This document shows, piece by piece, positions 1 to 9,333 of a stretch of DNA of 64,000 bases. Numbering within the stretch: position 1 is the stretch's first letter; every line of letters starts with the position of its first letter. The notes beneath the pieces are model-generated. The model did not search any database, had not been told where the DNA came from, and was given only the letters and a program-made list of their open reading frames with translations. The DNA is taken from NCBI RefSeq assembly GCF_947498015.1, contig NZ_CANMIR010000009.1:1-64000 (forward strand), read 5' to 3'. The position numbers were made by a program, and so were the translations under genes. The stretch is from an uncultured Neptuniibacter sp. GTDB lineage: Bacteria; Pseudomonadota; Gammaproteobacteria; Pseudomonadales; Balneatricaceae.

Positions 1-24
1 GTGAGAGTAGGTCATCGCCAAGCA
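1..24 (+). rRNA. rrf: 5S ribosomal RNA, 3' end only (partial)
   Basis: The first bases (GTGAGAGTAGGTCATCGCC and a few more) match the conserved 3' strand of helix I and loop regions of gammaproteobacterial 5S rRNA. A strong terminator follows immediately, as expected at the end of an rRNA operon. Only the tail is in the window. The 16S and 23S genes would lie to the left. Confidence 0.85.
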
Positions 25-36
25 TTTAATTAAGAG

Positions 37-70
37 AAAGCCCCGGTCACCCAGTGATCGGGGCTTTTTC
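37..70 (+). terminator. Rho-independent terminator of the rRNA operon
   Basis: A 13-bp stem (AAGCCCCGGTCAC pairing with GTGATCGGGGCTT, one mismatch) is followed by a T run. It lies directly after the 5S rRNA tail. Confidence 0.9.
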
Positions 71-211
71 GTTTTAGCTATTACTCAACAAATATCACTT
101 ATAAAAAATAATTCTTACTGATACCAACCGATTTTCCGGTTTGTCATACCTTTGTATTGTGCAACTGCGTAAAATAAGCCCATTTAATGTACCAGTATTC
201 AGGATCAGCAG

Positions 212-982
212 ATGTCCAATAAATTGATGACAGATAAAAAGATTCTAATTGTCGGCATAGCCAACGATAAAAGTATCGCCTACGGCTGTGCTAAAAAGCT
301 TCGGGAGCAAGGGGCAGAGTTAGCAATTACTTATCTGAATGAGAAGGCTGAACGTTTTGTACGCCCGTTAGCAGAAGAGCTGGAAGCGAGCATCTTTATG
401 CCGCTTGATGTGACAGTTCCGGGTCAGATGGATGAGGTCTTTGCAGAGATAGAGCGTCAGTGGGGGGCTTTTGATGGCCTTATTCATTCTTTGGCCTTCT
501 GTCCCTTGGAGGATCTGCATTCGCCGATCTCCGAATGTTCACGGGAAGGCTTCCTTCAGGCTATGGATGTTTCGTGCTACTCCTTCATTGAGATGGCATC
601 CAAGTCTAAAACGCTAATGCCTAATGGCGGTTCCCTGATCAATTTCTCCTATCTGGGAAGCGCGTTGGCGACAGGGGATTACAATATCATGGGCTGTGCA
701 AAAGCTTCACTTGAGGCAGCGACACGTTACCTTGCCCGTGACCTGGGGCCAAAGAAAATTCGGGTTAATTCTATCTCTCCCGGAACTATCCCGACCCGTG
801 CGGCCGGTGGTATTAAAGATTTTGAAACGATGCTTGAATACAACAAGCAGAAAGCGGTTGATCATCAACTGCCTACTAAAGAAGAAGTGGGGGGCGCGGC
901 TCTCTACTATCTCAGTGACCTCTCTAGTGGCGTAACCGGTACAATCCACTATGTTGACCACGGTGTTTGTATCGTCGGTTGA
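212..982 (+). CDS. fabI: Enoyl-[acyl-carrier-protein] reductase, FabI type (divergent)
   Basis: A 256-residue short-chain dehydrogenase of the FabI branch, which reduces the trans-2-enoyl-ACP double bond with NAD(P)H in the last step of fatty acid elongation. The N-terminal nucleotide-binding motif GIANDKSIAYG is at residues 15-25. The FabI-type active site is present: Tyr147 (SYLG), Tyr157 and Lys164 spaced Y-x6-K (DYNIMGCAKAS). Odd points are SPGTIPTRAA where typical FabI has SAGPIRTLAA, and a C-terminal VDHG where VDGG is usual. It may therefore be a second or specialised FabI rather than the housekeeping copy. The start has a plausible AGGA upstream. A second ATG at 227 is possible. Confidence 0.85.
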   Translation: MSNKLMTDKKILIVGIANDKSIAYGCAKKLREQGAELAITYLNEKAERFVRPLAEELEASIFMPLDVTVPGQMDEVFAEIERQWGAFDGLIHSLAFCPLEDLHSPISECSREGFLQAMDVSCYSFIEMASKSKTLMPNGGSLINFSYLGSALATGDYNIMGCAKASLEAATRYLARDLGPKKIRVNSISPGTIPTRAAGGIKDFETMLEYNKQKAVDHQLPTKEEVGGAALYYLSDLSSGVTGTIHYVDHGVCIVG

Positions 983-998
983 TACAATATCAGTACGT

Positions 999-1020
999 AG
1001 CGCCACATGGATGTGGGGCT
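999..1020 (+). terminator. Possible terminator hairpin after fabI
   Basis: An inverted repeat AGCGCCACAT-GG-ATGTGGGGCT with one mismatch lies 17 bases after the fabI stop. The following T-rich stretch is broken (ATATTTGCTT), so this is a weak terminator at best. Confidence 0.4.
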
Positions 1021-1174
1021 ATATTTGCTTCAGAGGTCCCCTTTCGACGGAATAACTAATTCTATGGTAGCAGTCTGTAGCCAAACTCTGGTTTATTGTA
1101 TTTGAGTCATTGAAACGATGGCCGAAGCTCGGTAGATTTGTAGGTTATATGCTAATACTTGCCCAGGGAGTTAG

Positions 1175-2110
1175 TTGTTGATTTCATTGCTGAAAAAAAA
1201 GTCCCGTACTAAAGGGCTTACCTCTCTGGTATTTACCGAAGGGGGAGTAGCCGTTGCGCATATTACGGATGGCAAGAGCCAGCCTGAGTTGCTGACCTGC
1301 AAGTATTTCCCTACCTCTAAATCATATTCAGATCTGCCGGCTCTGCGTGAGTATATCTCCCAGCATCAACTTGAGAACTGTAGGACGGTTGTTGTTTTAC
1401 CCGCCTCCGAGTATCAATTGCTACTTGTTGAACGTCCTGATGTACCAGAGAATGAGATTAAAGAGGCCCTGCGTTGGCGGATTAAAGATTTAATCAGTTT
1501 TGATGTTGAACAAGCCTCGATCGATTATATTGACTTGCCTGAAGATGCATACCGTGGTCGTTCGCAGATGCTCTACGTGATTGTGGCCCAGAAAGCATCA
1601 GTCGATAAATTGGTTAAATGGTGTAAAACACATGAACTGGTGCCGATCGCTGTTGATGTTCCCGAACTGGCATTACTGAACTTAACTGAAGATCTGGCTG
1701 ACAGTGAAGCTGGGCTGGCGGTGTTTTCAATCGATCAGCAGGGCAGTTCGATCAACCTGTTGTCGTCAGGTGCGCTATATTTTTCACGCCATGTTTCATA
1801 TCACTTATCATCCACTGAAGTAGGCAGTGAGTCATCTGCGGTACTTGAACTGCAACGTTCTTTGGACTACTACGAGAGTCAGGTTGGAAAACCTCCTTGT
1901 GTCCGGTTATTGGTCATGCCGGTCCAGCCCGATGATTCGGCCTTGCTCAATGAATTACGACAGAGTCTGCCACTGGATGTCCACTCTCTCGATCTTGACC
2001 GTTTGTTACTCTCTAAGGTTGAATTAACTCCTGAGCTACAGCAGTACACAACGGTTGCGATTGCTGCCGCCTTAAGAACTGATTTAGGCCGAGGGGATTC
2101 TGTACAATGA
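1175..2110 (+). CDS. mshI: MSHA biogenesis protein MshI (PilM-like)
   Basis: A 311-residue protein with the actin-like PilM/MshI fold. In type IV pilus systems this is the cytoplasmic member of the inner-membrane alignment complex and binds the PilN-type partner encoded next. The assignment rests on the sequence pattern (for example ENEIKEALRWRIKDLISFD) and on being first in a full msh cluster. TTG at 1175 is the likely start, with CAGGGAG 6 bases upstream. It overlaps the next gene by 4 bases. No mshH homologue precedes it. Confidence 0.85.
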   Translation: MLISLLKKKSRTKGLTSLVFTEGGVAVAHITDGKSQPELLTCKYFPTSKSYSDLPALREYISQHQLENCRTVVVLPASEYQLLLVERPDVPENEIKEALRWRIKDLISFDVEQASIDYIDLPEDAYRGRSQMLYVIVAQKASVDKLVKWCKTHELVPIAVDVPELALLNLTEDLADSEAGLAVFSIDQQGSSINLLSSGALYFSRHVSYHLSSTEVGSESSAVLELQRSLDYYESQVGKPPCVRLLVMPVQPDDSALLNELRQSLPLDVHSLDLDRLLLSKVELTPELQQYTTVAIAAALRTDLGRGDSVQ

Positions 2111-2706
2111 AGCAGCGGATCAATCTCTTCGACCCTGCTCAAAGTAAAACGCCATTCGATGCGTTTAGCTTTAGTGGTTCCATTAAAATTCTCACAGGCT
2201 GTGTGGTGATTCTTTCGTTGCTTGGCGCTAGCCTCTCCTATTATGCGTCGGTGAAGGAAGATCAACTTGCCGCATTAAACGCACGTAAGCAGGCAACTGA
2301 TGCTGCGGTCCTGGCTGAACAGCAACGCTTTTCCAAACGTCATGTGCGACCCGAAATTGTTGCTGAACAGGAGCGGTTAAAAAATGCTATTAATGACCGA
2401 CAATATCTACGTTCACTTCTGCAGGGTGTTGACCCTCAGGTGGTGACACCGTTCTCTCGTTATCTCTCCGCTTTGGCTCACTCATCCCAGCCCGAAAGCT
2501 GGTTAACCTATTTCAGTTTTGTGGCTGATGCTCGTTCTTTTGAATTTCATGGTAAAGCAATGAAAGGGGCTCAAGTCCCCGCTTTGATAGATGCTATGGC
2601 TCAAACAGATGCGCTTGCCGGCATGCAGATCAACAGCTTAGCAGTCGATTCCGAAGCGGAAAACGTCCAATTTAACGCTATTGCAGAGTTACCGTTCCAT
2701 GAGTAA
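2107..2706 (+). CDS. PilN-like MSHA biogenesis protein (MshI2)
   Basis: A 199-residue protein that begins MKQRINLFDPA, the typical PilN amino-terminal motif that docks into the PilM-like partner. A single membrane helix follows at about residues 26-47 and then a periplasmic domain with a coiled-coil start. ATG overlaps the mshI stop by 4 bases, so the two are probably translationally coupled. Together with MshJ it should form the PilN/PilO-like inner-membrane heterodimer. Confidence 0.8.
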   Translation: MKQRINLFDPAQSKTPFDAFSFSGSIKILTGCVVILSLLGASLSYYASVKEDQLAALNARKQATDAAVLAEQQRFSKRHVRPEIVAEQERLKNAINDRQYLRSLLQGVDPQVVTPFSRYLSALAHSSQPESWLTYFSFVADARSFEFHGKAMKGAQVPALIDAMAQTDALAGMQINSLAVDSEAENVQFNAIAELPFHE

Positions 2707-3361
2707 AGGTTGGAAAGTTTATTCAGAGAGGTGGGAGGGCCTGGTTCAGCGTGAACGTTTGCTCATTCTGATTACCGTGATAGCAGGGATTACAGCACTG
2801 CTGTATGTTTCATTGATTGAACCTGCACTGCTTAAGGTTCAGAGTATGCCCGGTAAAATTGAGACCGTTGAGTCGCAACTGAAAAGCCAGACTCAGGTTT
2901 TGGAGCTTTTACAGAGTCAGAAAGCGGTTGATCCCAATGTTAAAGCGCGTGAAGAACTAAGACGGTTAAGGGCTGAGCTGGAGACAGCGGATCGCGAGAT
3001 CCAGTCCGCATCAGATCATCTTGTGGCGCCGGATAAGATGCTGACGTTATTACGTTCAGTCCTGTCTCCTACTTCGGGAGTGACATTACTAAGGGCAGGT
3101 AGTTTACCGGTTGAAACCATATCCTTAGGTGCAGAGAGTGAAGAGTCTGATCAACCTCAGGCGCTTATCTATCTTCACCCTTTCGAAATTGAGTTAGAGG
3201 CTAGCTATCAGGCGTTATACGACTACCTGCAGGTTGTAGAGGCATTGGATGGTGTTTTTTTCTGGGATCTGCTTGAGTATCAAGTGTCAGAATATCCCAC
3301 AGCTAAGATCAAAATCAGGGTGCACACCCTGAGTACAGAGAGGGGGTGGTTAGGTGCTTAA
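2699..3361 (+). CDS. mshJ: MSHA biogenesis protein MshJ (PilO-like)
   Basis: A PilO-like protein of 220 residues with one membrane helix (about residues 19-38, LLILITVIAGITALLYVSL), a periplasmic coiled coil (about 45-95) and a ferredoxin-like C-terminal region. I chose ATG 2699 (MSKGWKVYS), which overlaps the previous gene by 8 bases, over an upstream TTG at 2681. A GCAGAG sits about 10 bases before the ATG. It ends inside the start of mshK. Confidence 0.8.
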   Translation: MSKGWKVYSERWEGLVQRERLLILITVIAGITALLYVSLIEPALLKVQSMPGKIETVESQLKSQTQVLELLQSQKAVDPNVKAREELRRLRAELETADREIQSASDHLVAPDKMLTLLRSVLSPTSGVTLLRAGSLPVETISLGAESEESDQPQALIYLHPFEIELEASYQALYDYLQVVEALDGVFFWDLLEYQVSEYPTAKIKIRVHTLSTERGWLGA

Positions 3362-3689
3362 GTATCTTACAAGCTTGCTCTTTATCGTGGCATGCCCAAT
3401 AACATATGGCGCGCCTCTTCCTGCAGATCCAACCCGTCCTGTTGCTGGCTATCAGAACAACCTTGTGGTTAAAGCAGCGGAGAGTTATCAAGTGAGCTGG
3501 CTACGTGTGGCCAAAACAGCAAGCAGGGCAGTTGTTAATGGGCAACGGGTCTCTGTGGGCGATTCTGTTGATGGTGCAAAAGTGATTACGATCAGTCGTG
3601 ATGGCGTCACCCTTATGATTGGGGCGCAGCAAAAGCTGATCCCGTTATTGCAGAATGTTGGTTTTAGTAAAGTGAAGAGCGGGAAATAA
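3354..3689 (+). CDS. mshK: MSHA biogenesis protein MshK (PilP-like)
   Basis: A 111-residue protein with an N-terminal signal peptide (about residues 1-19) and the DPTRP motif common in PilP/MshK proteins, followed by a small beta domain with the pattern VNGQRVSVGDSVDGAKV. It probably links the inner-membrane PilN/O-like pair to the secretin MshL. The start is GTG with AGGGGGTGG just upstream, overlapping the mshJ stop. Confidence 0.8.
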   Translation: MLKYLTSLLFIVACPITYGAPLPADPTRPVAGYQNNLVVKAAESYQVSWLRVAKTASRAVVNGQRVSVGDSVDGAKVITISRDGVTLMIGAQQKLIPLLQNVGFSKVKSGK

Positions 3690-3701
3690 TACGGAACTAT
3701 T

Positions 3702-5279
3702 ATGAAGCAATTGATTAGTATCTTTCTATGTAGCGGCGCTCTTCTCGTTTCCGGCTGTCAGAGTCTGGCTCCGGTGGCGGATAAAACGACAACAGAGGTC
3801 GGTGTCGAAACGATTGAGCAGGCGTTGTCCGATAATCAGAAACGGAGCGCTCGTGTTGATCCTCCAGCCGCACCTGTACTGTTACCTCCATTGAACCTTA
3901 ACCAGCTTAGTGCAGCTCATGAAGAGCGTTTTGATATCAGTGCTGAAAGCCTGAGTGCACGCGACTTCTTCATGGGACTGGTTCAGGGCACGCCTTACAA
4001 TATGATTGTGCATGAGGCTGTTGGGGGTAACGTATCTCTGGAGCTGAAATCGGTCACGGTTGATGAGGTAATGCAGGCGGTGCAACGGGTCTATGGCTAC
4101 GAATATAAGCGCCATGGGAATCTTTATCAGGTACTACCTGCGTCTTTGCAAACTGAGCTGTTTCAGATCAATTACCTCGATATTCAACGTGATGGTTCCT
4201 CCGATACTCAGGTCAGCGCTGGCTCAGTCAGCACCTCGGGTGATAACTCCAGTAGCGAAGAGGTGATCGGCACTCGAATCAGTACAAAAACGTCGACCGA
4301 TTTCTGGGGTAATTTGCAGACCACACTCAATACGATCGTAACCGGAGAGGGACGAAAAGTAGTTGTCACGCCACAAACCGGCGTTATCGTGGTCAGGGCT
4401 TTGCCTAGTGAGCTGGAGACAGTCAGGGAGTACCTGGCGCAGGCTGAGTTGATCCTGCATCGTCAGGTGATCATCGAGGCGAAAATCCTTGAAGTAACGC
4501 TGAATAATGGATTTCAGTCGGGTGTTAACTGGTCTGTTTTGGGTAAGCCGGGTACGGGTAAAACCGCGCTATTCAGCCAATCCTCCGTTGGTTTGAGCAA
4601 TGAAGATAATATCGCTGGCATCTTTAAAGCGGATCTCAGCCTGGGCGACTTTACCGCAGTAATCGAACTGTTGGGTAGTCAGGGTGATGTGCAGGTGCTG
4701 TCCAGTCCTCGGGTTTCTACCGTGAATAACCAAAAAGCGGTGATCAAAGTCGGTACCGATGAGTTCTTTGTTACGGAAGTAGAGAATACAACAACAACGG
4801 GTACCAGTACCACGAACTCTCCGAGTATTGAGTTGACCCCATTCTTCTCCGGTATCGCATTGGATGTTACACCGCAGATCAGTGCTGATGGTGATATTGT
4901 CCTGCATATTCATCCGACTGTTTCAGAGGTGGTTGACCAACAGAAACAGATCAGTGTTGGTAGTGATGATTTTAATATTCCACTGGCCCTGAGCTCTATT
5001 CGCGAGTCGGATAGCATCGTCCGTGCTGATAGCGGACAGGTGATTGTGATAGGCGGGCTGATGAAATCAACTGATTCCGATGTAGAAGCCAAAACACCGG
5101 GGCTGGGAGATATTCCGGGGATTGGTAATCTGTTCAAACAAAAGCGAAAGAGTGGTAGCAAAACTGAGTTGGTGATCATGCTACGCCCGATTCTTGCCAG
5201 TCAGGATAATCTGCAGGATGAACTCAAACGAAGCCTGCAGTCATTTCAGAGCCTTCAGTCAACCGCTGAGGTGAAGTAA
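3702..5279 (+). CDS. mshL: MSHA outer-membrane secretin MshL (lipoprotein)
   Basis: A 525-residue secretin of the GspD/PilQ family, the outer-membrane channel through which the pilus exits. The N-terminus is a lipoprotein signal with lipobox VSGC (Cys19). Periplasmic N domains follow (about residues 75-250), including a Ser-rich linker near 165-190, then the secretin core with the conserved C-terminal signature GLGDIPGIGNLFK. It lies 12 bases after mshK in the same operon. Confidence 0.92.
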   Translation: MKQLISIFLCSGALLVSGCQSLAPVADKTTTEVGVETIEQALSDNQKRSARVDPPAAPVLLPPLNLNQLSAAHEERFDISAESLSARDFFMGLVQGTPYNMIVHEAVGGNVSLELKSVTVDEVMQAVQRVYGYEYKRHGNLYQVLPASLQTELFQINYLDIQRDGSSDTQVSAGSVSTSGDNSSSEEVIGTRISTKTSTDFWGNLQTTLNTIVTGEGRKVVVTPQTGVIVVRALPSELETVREYLAQAELILHRQVIIEAKILEVTLNNGFQSGVNWSVLGKPGTGKTALFSQSSVGLSNEDNIAGIFKADLSLGDFTAVIELLGSQGDVQVLSSPRVSTVNNQKAVIKVGTDEFFVTEVENTTTTGTSTTNSPSIELTPFFSGIALDVTPQISADGDIVLHIHPTVSEVVDQQKQISVGSDDFNIPLALSSIRESDSIVRADSGQVIVIGGLMKSTDSDVEAKTPGLGDIPGIGNLFKQKRKSGSKTELVIMLRPILASQDNLQDELKRSLQSFQSLQSTAEVK

Positions 5280-5282
5280 CAG

Positions 5283-6185
5283 ATGTATACCGAGCACTTT
5301 GGATTAACAGAGCTGCCCTTTACGCTGACGCCCAATACGCATTTTTTTCTAAATATGCCGACCCATCAGGAAGCGCTGAACCTGATCATGGTAGCCCTGG
5401 CAGGTGGGGATGGCTTTGTAAAAGTGGTGGGCGAGGTCGGTACCGGGAAGACTCTGTTATGCCGGAAGTTGCTCAATGCACTGGATGATGAGCAGTATGT
5501 AACGGCTTACATACCCAACTCACAGCTTAGCCCTGATGCGTTTCGCAAAAGCTTTGCACAGGAGGTAGGTATTGATGTGCAGGGGATGGATAGTTTTGCG
5601 CTGCTCGATGCGATCAATCACCGTTTGATCGCCTTAGCTCAGGAGCAGAGAAAGGTTGTGCTTTTGGTCGATGAAGCTCAGGCGATCCCTGAAGAAACGG
5701 TCGAAGCCCTCAGGCTACTGACCAATCTGGAAACCGAATCATCCAAACTGTTTCAGGTAGTGCTGTTAGGTCAGCCCGAACTGGATGAGCTTCTGTCCCG
5801 AAAATCTCTGCGTCAGTTGTTGCAAAGAATTACCTTCAGTTACCAGTTGAAGCATCTAGATGTAGAGGCGGTTGGGCACTATATCGATCAGAGGATTCAA
5901 CGTGCAGGTTTTGAGGGGATGTCTCTGTTTAAGCGAGATGCGGCAAAGTTGATCGCAAAAGCCTCAGATGGTGTTCCCCGATTGATCAATATACTGAGTC
6001 ACAAATCACTGTTGTCTGCCTATGGTAAAGGTGATCTGATCGTGGACCGGACTCATGTGAAACGCGCGATTGAAGATACGCAGGGTGTTTCTGCACCGGT
6101 AACACCGGTGTCCTTTCTGTGGGGGGTACTAGGTAGCCTGATTCTGCTCAGTGCGGCCTTGGCATATCTGAGGTTTAGTGGATGA
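5283..6185 (+). CDS. mshM: MSHA biogenesis ATPase MshM (ExeA-like AAA protein)
   Basis: A 300-residue AAA ATPase related to ExeA/GspA. The Walker A motif is GEVGTGKT (residues 50-57) and the Walker B region is VVLLVDEAQ. A C-terminal hydrophobic segment (about residues 275-296) would anchor it in the inner membrane. ExeA-type proteins help insert or localise the secretin through peptidoglycan, so a role in MshL assembly is likely. It overlaps mshN by 4 bases. Confidence 0.88.
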   Translation: MYTEHFGLTELPFTLTPNTHFFLNMPTHQEALNLIMVALAGGDGFVKVVGEVGTGKTLLCRKLLNALDDEQYVTAYIPNSQLSPDAFRKSFAQEVGIDVQGMDSFALLDAINHRLIALAQEQRKVVLLVDEAQAIPEETVEALRLLTNLETESSKLFQVVLLGQPELDELLSRKSLRQLLQRITFSYQLKHLDVEAVGHYIDQRIQRAGFEGMSLFKRDAAKLIAKASDGVPRLINILSHKSLLSAYGKGDLIVDRTHVKRAIEDTQGVSAPVTPVSFLWGVLGSLILLSAALAYLRFSG

Positions 6186-7525
6186 GTTTAGTAAATGATA
6201 TGTTGCGTGATCTTGAAAAACGCAATGAGCAGACCACAGTGCCCGGAGCCAAGGCTGGAGTGCAGGCCGCCCGATCAGAACCTACTGAATCTAACCAGAG
6301 CGTTCGTTATCTTCTCTGGGCGATAGGCATTCTTGCTTTAGTCGCGACCGGCTGGTTGCTGTGGCAGGATAACCTCTCTCAGGTACCTGAGAGCAAAGTG
6401 GTATCAAAACCTGTAACTGGAGCAGAAAAAACGCTTCAAGTGCCGGCTACGGAAAACACTGAAGAGAGAACGACAGCGGCCATTACACCGGTTGTGACGA
6501 TTAACGAAGTGCTGTGGGCCCACTCTGAGCAGGGGGGGGATCTGGTGGTGCGACTGGATGGTGCGGCGGATATCCAGGTGCTCAGCCAGGATGAACAGGT
6601 TATCACCGTGGCCTTCGATGAGGTGGCTGTTACAACGTCACTTCCTAACACAGACAACAGCATCGTCGAGAGCCTTGATCTGACAACCGAATCGGGTCGG
6701 ACATTGATGACGCTTGTGGCGAAACAGAGAAGTCATTTTGCCGTGCGTGTGCAACAGAATCCCAGCAGTCTGGTGTTGGGAATCGTCTCTCTGGAGCCGC
6801 CTGAAACAACCGCCACAGAGGTAGCGAGTGCACACCGCAATGAAAGCAGGGTAGATCCGGCTAAACCGGTTGTTAAACCCGTAGAGAAACCCTCACCGGT
6901 TGTTGAATCTACTCTGACTACGGTTAAGCCGGTGACCAAGTCACTCAGAAAAGAGAGCCAGCAGCAGCGATTTGAGCGCGCGCGGGAGCTGGTCAGTCAG
7001 GGGCGTTTACAGCAGGCAAAAGATCAGTTGGAGAAGCTGATTGCCGCTTCCCCAACTTCAGCCCAGCGCGAGCGAAGTTTACTGGCAAGTGTGTTGATCT
7101 CCATGGGTGAACAGGCTGAAGCACAACGTTTACTGAAGAAGAGTCTGCAGCTACACGGTGAAAACAGGATATTGAAAAAGCTCCAGTCCCGTATCTGGTT
7201 ACAGCAATCTGAGCCAGCCAAAGTGATCGATCTGTTAACTATCTCACCCCCACTTCTGTCAGAAGATAGCGAATATTTTGAACTATTAGCCGGTTCTTAC
7301 CAGCAGAAAGGGGAACCCGATCAGGCTGCGCGCATCTATTACCAGTTGCTAAAGTACAACAGCCAAGTCCCTAGATGGTGGGTTGGGTTAGGGTATGCGC
7401 TAGAACAGACACAGCGCTTCCCGGAAGCGATGACCGCTTACCAGAACGGCCTGAAGATTCCGTCGATAGACTCAGGTTTGAAGAATTATGCCCGCCAGCG
7501 CATGTTTGCGTTAGCTGACCGTTAG
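6182..7525 (+). CDS. mshN: MSHA biogenesis protein MshN (TPR protein)
   Basis: A 447-residue protein that begins MSLVNDMLRDLEKRN, a motif shared by GspB/ExeB-like MshN proteins. One membrane helix lies at about residues 42-60. A Pro/Val/Thr-rich periplasmic linker follows, then TPR-like repeats over roughly residues 255-440. It probably partners MshM as ExeB partners ExeA. ATG overlaps the mshM stop. Confidence 0.85.
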   Translation: MSLVNDMLRDLEKRNEQTTVPGAKAGVQAARSEPTESNQSVRYLLWAIGILALVATGWLLWQDNLSQVPESKVVSKPVTGAEKTLQVPATENTEERTTAAITPVVTINEVLWAHSEQGGDLVVRLDGAADIQVLSQDEQVITVAFDEVAVTTSLPNTDNSIVESLDLTTESGRTLMTLVAKQRSHFAVRVQQNPSSLVLGIVSLEPPETTATEVASAHRNESRVDPAKPVVKPVEKPSPVVESTLTTVKPVTKSLRKESQQQRFERARELVSQGRLQQAKDQLEKLIAASPTSAQRERSLLASVLISMGEQAEAQRLLKKSLQLHGENRILKKLQSRIWLQQSEPAKVIDLLTISPPLLSEDSEYFELLAGSYQQKGEPDQAARIYYQLLKYNSQVPRWWVGLGYALEQTQRFPEAMTAYQNGLKIPSIDSGLKNYARQRMFALADR

Positions 7526-7539
7526 GAGGAAGGGGCTGC

Positions 7540-9315
7540 ATGAGCGCACCCAAGATGAAAATTCGAATCGGTGACCTTCTTGTTCAGAACGGTGTTATCA
7601 CTGAAGAGCAGCTGATGGAGGCGTTGGATCGGCAGAAACAGACACGCCAGAAATTGGGTAAGACTCTGGTGACAATGGGATATGTTGAAGAGTCTAAATT
7701 CCTGGAGTTTCTATCGCAGCAGCTGCATATCCCGCTGGTTGATCTGACTCACTACTCATTTAATCAGGATGATGTTTTACGTCTGCCCGAGATGCAGGCA
7801 AGACGCTACAGGGCGCTGGTTCTAAAAGAGAATGCTGACAACTTTATGGTAGGCATGTCTGATCCTATGGACATTTTTGCTTTCGATGAGTTGCAGCGCG
7901 TTTTGCCCAAGCCGATCGAATTGGCGGTGGTTTCTGAGGCACAGCTGCTGCAGTCTATGGACCTTCTGTATCGTAAAACCAGCGATATTGAAGATCTGGC
8001 GGATCAGCTGAATGAGGAGATTGCGGATGATGCCTTTGACCTGGCAGCGCTGACCGCAACTGATGAAGTCGATGTTCCGGTTGTTAAACTCCTGAAAAGC
8101 CTGTTTGAAGATGCGGTTCAGGTGGGGGCCTCAGATATCCATATCGAGCCGGATGAGACCGTTCTTCGTATTCGGCAGCGTATCGATGGTGTGCTGCATG
8201 AGCACGTGATGAAAGAGAAGCGAATCGCGTCAGCACTGGTTCTGAGGCTGAAGCTGATGGCGTCCCTCAATATTTCTGAGAAACGTCTTCCTCAGGATGG
8301 CCGCTTTAATATTAGTGTATCGGGTCACAGTGTGGATGTTCGTATCTCCACACTGCCTATTCAGTTTGGCGAGTCCGTGGTTATGCGTTTGCTGGATCAG
8401 TCCGGCGGAATAATCGGGCTTGAGAAAGTAGGTCTCCCTGAGAAAATGCTGCCGCGTTTGCGGAAAATGATCCATGAACCCCATGGGATTCTGTTGGTTA
8501 CCGGGCCCACGGGTAGCGGTAAAACAACAACCCTCTATGGCGCCCTGAATGAGCTCAACAGCCATCAGAAAAAGATTATTACGGTAGAGGATCCAGTGGA
8601 GTATCGCCTGCCACGTATCAATCAGGTGCAGGTACATCCAAATATTGGATTAGATTTCTCCACGGTCCTGCGTGCCACACTGCGTCAGGACCCGGATATT
8701 CTTCTGGTGGGTGAGATTCGTGATAAGGAAACCGCAGATATCGCCCTACGTGCAGCGATGACCGGTCACTTTGTACTCTCCACCCTGCATACCAATGATG
8801 CCGTATCCAGTGCGATGCGACTGACCGACATCGGTATCGAAGGGTACCTGGTAGCGTCCGCGCTGAATGGTATTTTGGCACAGCGTCTCGTTCGTAAAAT
8901 CTGTGATAACTGTAAGGAGAGCTACACTCCGACAGGGCAGGAGCAATTGTGGTTGGACCTGCGAGAGGAGGAGCTCGGTCTCGATACGATCTCTCTGCAA
9001 AAGGGGCGAGGCTGTACCTATTGCAATAACACCGGCTACAAAGGCCGGACCGGTATTTTTGAGCTGTTAGAGATTAATGAGGCGATGGCCGATGCTCTGC
9101 GCCGTGATGACAGTGCAGCGTTCACCATCGCAGCCAAAACCGATCCCCACTACCAGCCCCTTATGTTCAGTGCGTTGGAGCTGGCGATCGAGGGGATAAC
9201 CACCTTGGATGAGGTGTTCCGGGTAACTGAGCAACTGGATGAATCGGTCTATCTTGATGCGCCGGCACCAGAAGTATCAAGCCACGAACTTGCAAGTGAT
9301 CTTGAGCTGGAATAA
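7540..9315 (+). CDS. mshE: MSHA extension ATPase MshE (GspE/PilB family)
   Basis: A 591-residue hexameric ATPase that powers pilus extension. The N-terminal MshEN domain has the c-di-GMP-binding pattern RIGDLLVQNG...LxxALxRQ (residues 9-32) with a second LGKTLVTMGY repeat, so extension is probably c-di-GMP controlled as known for Vibrio MshE. The Walker A motif is GPTGSGKT (322-329) and the Walker B region is ILLVGEIRD. The C-terminal zinc tetracysteine (CDNC and CTYC) is intact. AGGAGG lies upstream of the ATG. Confidence 0.94.
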   Translation: MSAPKMKIRIGDLLVQNGVITEEQLMEALDRQKQTRQKLGKTLVTMGYVEESKFLEFLSQQLHIPLVDLTHYSFNQDDVLRLPEMQARRYRALVLKENADNFMVGMSDPMDIFAFDELQRVLPKPIELAVVSEAQLLQSMDLLYRKTSDIEDLADQLNEEIADDAFDLAALTATDEVDVPVVKLLKSLFEDAVQVGASDIHIEPDETVLRIRQRIDGVLHEHVMKEKRIASALVLRLKLMASLNISEKRLPQDGRFNISVSGHSVDVRISTLPIQFGESVVMRLLDQSGGIIGLEKVGLPEKMLPRLRKMIHEPHGILLVTGPTGSGKTTTLYGALNELNSHQKKIITVEDPVEYRLPRINQVQVHPNIGLDFSTVLRATLRQDPDILLVGEIRDKETADIALRAAMTGHFVLSTLHTNDAVSSAMRLTDIGIEGYLVASALNGILAQRLVRKICDNCKESYTPTGQEQLWLDLREEELGLDTISLQKGRGCTYCNNTGYKGRTGIFELLEINEAMADALRRDDSAAFTIAAKTDPHYQPLMFSALELAIEGITTLDEVFRVTEQLDESVYLDAPAPEVSSHELASDLELE

Positions 9316-9333
9316 GCGCTAGGGTGAAATCGA

